From assembly GCA_910585795.1 (NCBI GenBank), contig CAJUFV010000209.1:1-6330 (forward strand): a stretch of 6,330 nt of DNA, in the 5' to 3' direction. The notes beneath the pieces are model-generated. The model was not told where the DNA came from and did not search any database. It was given only the letters and a program-made list of their open reading frames with translations. Made by a program: the position numbers and the translations under genes. Positions 4,346 to 6,330 of the stretch are shown in pieces. The first letter of the stretch is position 1. The number at the start of each line of letters is the position of its first letter. Source of the DNA: an uncultured Clostridia bacterium (GTDB lineage Bacteria > Bacillota > Clostridia > UBA1381).

Positions 4346-4666
4346 ATTGATAAGCAAATAAAAATAAAGCCATCCTCTCCGTTTTTAAGCGGAAGCGAAT
4401 ATGAATTTTTTAGGATGAATTTCTGCGAACGCTGCAACAAGCATAAGGAAAGAGAAGATGGCGGTTGTGCCTTTGAAGAAGACGGAGGCTGCCGAATAGA
4501 AAACGCTTGCGAAGATGCAAGAATTGACATTGATAAATTTCCGAGCGAAGATATAGTTTTCGTTGAGGTTGATGGCAAGATCAAGTATTGGAATGTATGC
4601 AAAGACTTCGATTCTTCCGATGAAAAACTTATGAAATGGCACAAAATGATGTTAGGTGGCGAATAA
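4346..4666 (+). CDS. Cysteine-rich phage protein, probable ATT start (106 aa)
   Basis: The frame is closed by TAA at 4343-4345. The next codon is ATT (4346), 8 bases after a perfect AAGGAG (4332-4337). Starting there gives 106 residues opening (M)DKQIKIKPSSPFLSGSEYEF. The first ATG, 4415, has no ribosome binding site and would remove FLSGSEYEFF, which from memory belongs to the conserved core of this phage family (FxSGxEY...CxxC). Cysteines at 27, 30, 41, 49, 55 and 85, in the pattern NFCERC...GGC...GGCRIENA...VCKDF, suggest a metal-binding protein. The rest is acidic. Function unknown. If ATT is not used, the gene is a start-codon mutant or an 83-aa protein from 4415. Confidence 0.7.
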   Translation: MDKQIKIKPSSPFLSGSEYEFFRMNFCERCNKHKEREDGGCAFEEDGGCRIENACEDARIDIDKFPSEDIVFVEVDGKIKYWNVCKDFDSSDEKLMKWHKMMLGGE

Positions 4667-4696
4667 CACATTTCAGAATGATAGGAGAATGATACT

Positions 4697-4882
4697 ATGA
4701 ACGAGAATAAAACGGTTACTCATTGCGAGGGAGAATGCGGATGCTGCGGCAGTGTAAATCTTGAATTTGGACCGTTAGAGGCAGGGAACAACGGAGCGCA
4801 TTATCCGTTTATGTGCAAGAATTGCGGAGCATCAGGTAAGGCGTGGTACAACATAGAGTATTCCAAAACAATAATGGAATAG
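4697..4882 (+). CDS. Small zinc ribbon protein (61 aa)
   Basis: ATG 4697 follows AGGAG (4683-4687) by 9 bases. Cysteines lie at 10, 14, 16, 17, 40 and 43; C14-x2-C17 (CGCC) and C40-x2-C43 (CKNCG) form a typical two-knuckle zinc ribbon, with HYPFMCKNCGASGKAWYNI like other ribbons that end in a Trp/Tyr strand. The fold is therefore fairly safe. The partner (DNA, RNA or protein) is unknown. It is one of several cysteine-rich proteins in this operon. Confidence 0.8.
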   Translation: MNENKTVTHCEGECGCCGSVNLEFGPLEAGNNGAHYPFMCKNCGASGKAWYNIEYSKTIME

Positions 4883-5006
4883 AAGCGGTTCTATCAGATG
4901 CGGGGTCAATACCAAATCGGAAGCGATGAAAGATGCGAGACTGTACATCAGACAATGGGAACTTGCTCCTGCAAAGATAGATTATTGCCGTGAAGTTAGA
5001 GAGTGA
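4881..5006 (+). pseudogene. Orphan C-terminal remnant
   Basis: After a TAA at 4872-4874, one frame stays open through 5006 and reads SIRCGVNTKSEAMKDARLYI and then RQWELAPAKIDYCREVRE before TGA. The composition (alternating charged and aromatic residues) looks like genuine protein, but no start with a ribosome binding site precedes it; the only ATG, at 4926, would give 26 residues. It is best read as the tail of a gene whose front was lost, or as a very small ORF. The source gene is not recognised. Confidence 0.35.
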
Positions 5007-5026
5007 AAAAACGTAGGTGGAGAGCT

Positions 5027-5185
5027 TTGACAGTTATTGAATTGATTAAAAAGCTCGAAAAAGAGACTCCAACAGCGGAAGTAACTGTAAAAATCAATTT
5101 TACAGACCGATATATTCCGGTTAAGGAGATAGATAGCAGATATATTCCTGCTCAAAACAAGGAATTTATAGAGCTTGTGATATAG
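5027..5185 (+). CDS. Small phage protein, TTG start (52 aa)
   Basis: The frame can begin at GTG 5003 (60 aa) or TTG 5027. I prefer TTG because AGGTGGAG (5015-5022) stands at the right distance and the product then opens (M)TVIELIKKLEKETPTAEV, the usual beginning of short phage proteins of the form 'TVxELIxxLxxxPxxAEV'. The GTG has no ribosome binding site and adds only a basic MKKRRWRA. The body is a helix followed by a strand-rich part (VTVKINFTDRYIPVKEI). Function unknown. It ends 10 bases before the next start. Confidence 0.7.
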   Translation: MTVIELIKKLEKETPTAEVTVKINFTDRYIPVKEIDSRYIPAQNKEFIELVI

Positions 5186-5195
5186 GGAGGACGTT

Positions 5196-5654
5196 ATGGC
5201 AAGAAGAAATTTATTGCATAAGAGCAAATTAGAAGATTTTAAGAATTGGCTTGAATTCGATGGGTGGACACTTGAAGACACAAAAGGCTTTTATGAGGTT
5301 TTGAGAGCTTCAAAATGCAAAAGAAAGTTTATCCTGTTTTCAAGGCTTGAACTGAAAGAGCATTATTCAGTAAGGGATGCTGACGAAGGTGTTGTTGCTG
5401 CTTACATACGTAATAAGAAAAAACTGCGTGATGCCGACAGGAACAGAGCAAACGGAGAGTGGATGCTTGATGTCGAAAACAGTGATTACGGCTATGATAA
5501 CGTCATATGCAGTCATTGCAACGCATCTATCACTATGGACGAAGGAGAAAGATACCCATTCTGTCCTATTTGCGGAGCGAAAATGAAGGTTATGGATGAA
5601 GAAAAAGAAGCGAAGGTGAAATCGGATGAAGTATCACAGAACAGTATATCTTGA
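5196..5654 (+). CDS. Two-part protein with C-terminal zinc ribbon (152 aa)
   Basis: ATG 5196 follows AGGGAGG (5184-5190) by 5 bases. Residues 1-82 form a basic alpha/beta region with LEDFKNWLEFDGWTLEDTKG, FYEVLRA, and then KEHYSVRDADEGVVAAY, a pattern I associate with small stand-alone phage proteins. Residues 87-130 form a separate module, GEWMLDVENSDYGYDN, followed by the ribbon C105-x2-C108 and C123-x2-C126 (FCPICGAKM). That module is often its own small phage gene ('W...C..C...FCPNCGAKM'). The gene thus looks like a fusion of two modules. The last 20 residues are acidic and lysine-rich, and its end overlaps the beginning of the broken gene at 5626. Activity unknown; nucleic-acid binding is plausible. 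Confidence 0.85.
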   Translation: MARRNLLHKSKLEDFKNWLEFDGWTLEDTKGFYEVLRASKCKRKFILFSRLELKEHYSVRDADEGVVAAYIRNKKKLRDADRNRANGEWMLDVENSDYGYDNVICSHCNASITMDEGERYPFCPICGAKMKVMDEEKEAKVKSDEVSQNSIS

Positions 5655-5954
5655 ACAGATATATGATCAAAGGCTGTTGGAACTATGCAAGATATGAGGC
5701 AATGACATTAGCGATGAAATACATAAGCTTGAAGAAAAATATCCGGATGATATAGCGAACATCATCTGTTTTATGCAATTTTTCGGCGAAATGATTCTTT
5801 CTGGATGTGAAGATGTCGACATTCCTAAAATGTATGAATCGTATTCAAAAACATTATCGTGTGCGGTAGATGCCTTCAGCCTTATGTCTATGAATTTATG
5901 CAAAAGTACGAGCATAACAAGTTTGAACTTCAAAAGAGCCTTTGCTGCTTATAG
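5626..5954 (+). pseudogene. Broken phage gene (in-frame stop plus frameshift)
   Basis: ATG 5626, inside the end of the previous gene, opens MKYHRTVYLEQIYDQRLLEL and stops at TGA 5695-5697. The same frame then continues with clearly protein-like sequence (GNDISDEIHKLEEKYPDDIA, then SGCEDVDIPKMYESYSK) until about 5873. There the protein-like signal moves one frame over: LQPYVYEFMQKYEHNKFELQ, ending TAG 5952-5954. A single missing base at about 5872-5874 would explain this. The original frame happens to stay open beyond, but reads as poor sequence (SLMSMNLCKSTSITSLNF). I therefore call one decayed gene of about 110 codons rather than a 142-aa ORF from 5773. Family not recognised. Confidence 0.6.
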
Positions 5955-5994
5955 TAAAATGCTGCTTAAAAGTAAAAGAAAGGATGAATCTAAG

Positions 5995-6201
5995 ATGCAA
6001 ATAAAAGAATTTTTGGAAAATGTAATTTATGAAACAGAGCTTCTGATTATATTCGGAGCTATAAAAATCGAGTGTACTGTTGCAGATGTATACGAAAAAG
6101 CAATAGTCATCCCCTGTGGAAGTCTTGAAGTTGACGATGTAACAGTACAGGATAACAGGCTTGTTATAAACGCTGTTGCTGTTAAAAAAGATGATAAATA
6201 A
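5995..6201 (+). CDS. Small beta-rich protein of unknown function (68 aa)
   Basis: ATG 5995 follows AAAGGA (5979-5984) by 10 bases and begins MQIKEFLENVIYETELLIIF. The rest is strand-rich, with two short hydrophobic stretches (ELLIIFGAIKIECTV, KAIVIPCGSLEVDDVTV) and the end LVINAVAVKKDDK. It has no membrane helix long enough to be certain, and two cysteines that do not form a knuckle. The frame is continuous with open sequence upstream to 5773, but that upstream part appears to belong to a decayed gene in a shifted frame, so I choose the internal ATG. From memory, the general plan resembles short phage proteins of unknown function with a KEFLENV-like start. Confidence 0.6.
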   Translation: MQIKEFLENVIYETELLIIFGAIKIECTVADVYEKAIVIPCGSLEVDDVTVQDNRLVINAVAVKKDDK

Positions 6202-6330
6202 GCCTGCAAATAAAAAGTCAAGTACTTTTTAGAAAAAAATAAAAAAGATTTATGCAGAAAAAATAGCAAGAGAAAAAGACCACCGTATAACGCCGGTCAA
6301 ATAGGGCGAAAAGATATATTTACTCTGACG
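6202..6330. other. A-rich end region with inverted repeat
   Basis: No gene with a start and ribosome binding site is visible. TAAAAAGT (6211-6218) and ACTTTTTA (6224-6231) form a perfect 8-bp inverted repeat around CAAGT; it is GC-poor and not followed by T residues, so a terminator on this strand is unlikely. Two frames, 6233-6304 (ends ...KIAREKDHRITPVK) and 6214-6330 (ends ...KRPPYNAGQIGRKDIFTLT), look protein-like but have no start, and may be part of a gene extending past the window. An imperfect inverted repeat, GACC...GGTC, spans about 6278-6299. Confidence 0.4.

Noticed and set aside
5695..5697. In-frame TGA as evidence that the element reads TGA as an amino acid
   Set aside because: TGA ends rusA, yopX (in an ATGA overlap with the next start) and other intact genes at the expected family length, so it acts as a stop here.
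6211..6231. Perfect AT-only-flanked hairpin as a terminator
   Set aside because: The stem is nearly all A-T and is followed by AGAAAAAA rather than T residues on the plus strand. The reverse strand contains TTGACT, but I see no convincing -10 box to pair with it.

Overview
The window looks like the early (replication and accessory) region of a temperate phage, prophage or phage-plasmid from a low-GC Gram-positive host, most likely a gut clostridial member of the Bacillota. The reasons are the AT-rich sequence, strong AAGGAG/AGGAGG ribosome binding sites before almost every gene, AGA-rich arginine codons, a single-strand array of very short genes, and three recognisable phage families: a RusA-type Holliday junction resolvase, a YopX-family protein and a DUF551 protein. 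The genus cannot be read from the sequence.

Layout. Positions 1-434 hold no convincing gene. They carry two consecutive arrays of an AT-rich 14-bp palindrome (consensus AAATGTAAACATTT) placed exactly every 21 bp, at 99/120/141/162 and again at 212/233/254/275. An A-rich tract follows, then a strong sigma-A-type promoter (TTGACA, 17 bp, TATAGT, 360-388) with one inverted repeat inside its spacer and another just downstream of the -10. All supported genes then run left to right: a 44-aa basic membrane protein, a UUCG hairpin (592-611), a 49-aa membrane protein, a conserved 129-aa protein, two small cysteine-rich proteins, a secreted 180-aa protein, a single-span membrane protein, a 69-aa helical protein, DUF551, RusA, a scar containing the tail of a second yopX gene, a small membrane protein, YopX, a 62-aa acidic protein, a cysteine-rich protein that probably starts at an ATT codon, a zinc ribbon protein, a small remnant, a 52-aa protein, a two-domain protein with a C-terminal zinc ribbon, a broken gene and a 68-aa protein. 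The last 128 bases contain a hairpin and no gene I can support.

How it works together. Close spacing, stop/start overlaps and the lack of other convincing promoters suggest one long early transcript from the 360-388 promoter, controlled by a repressor encoded outside the window. RusA is the only protein with a clear enzymatic role (resolving recombination or replication junctions); most of the others are small accessory proteins. The 21-bp array next to an A-rich tract is the least explained part. It has the geometry of iterons or a partition site, but could equally be a cooperative operator array. Several scars (a yopX tail, a gene with a stop and frameshift, an orphan C-terminus, a duplicated gene leader) show that this accessory region is being reshuffled.
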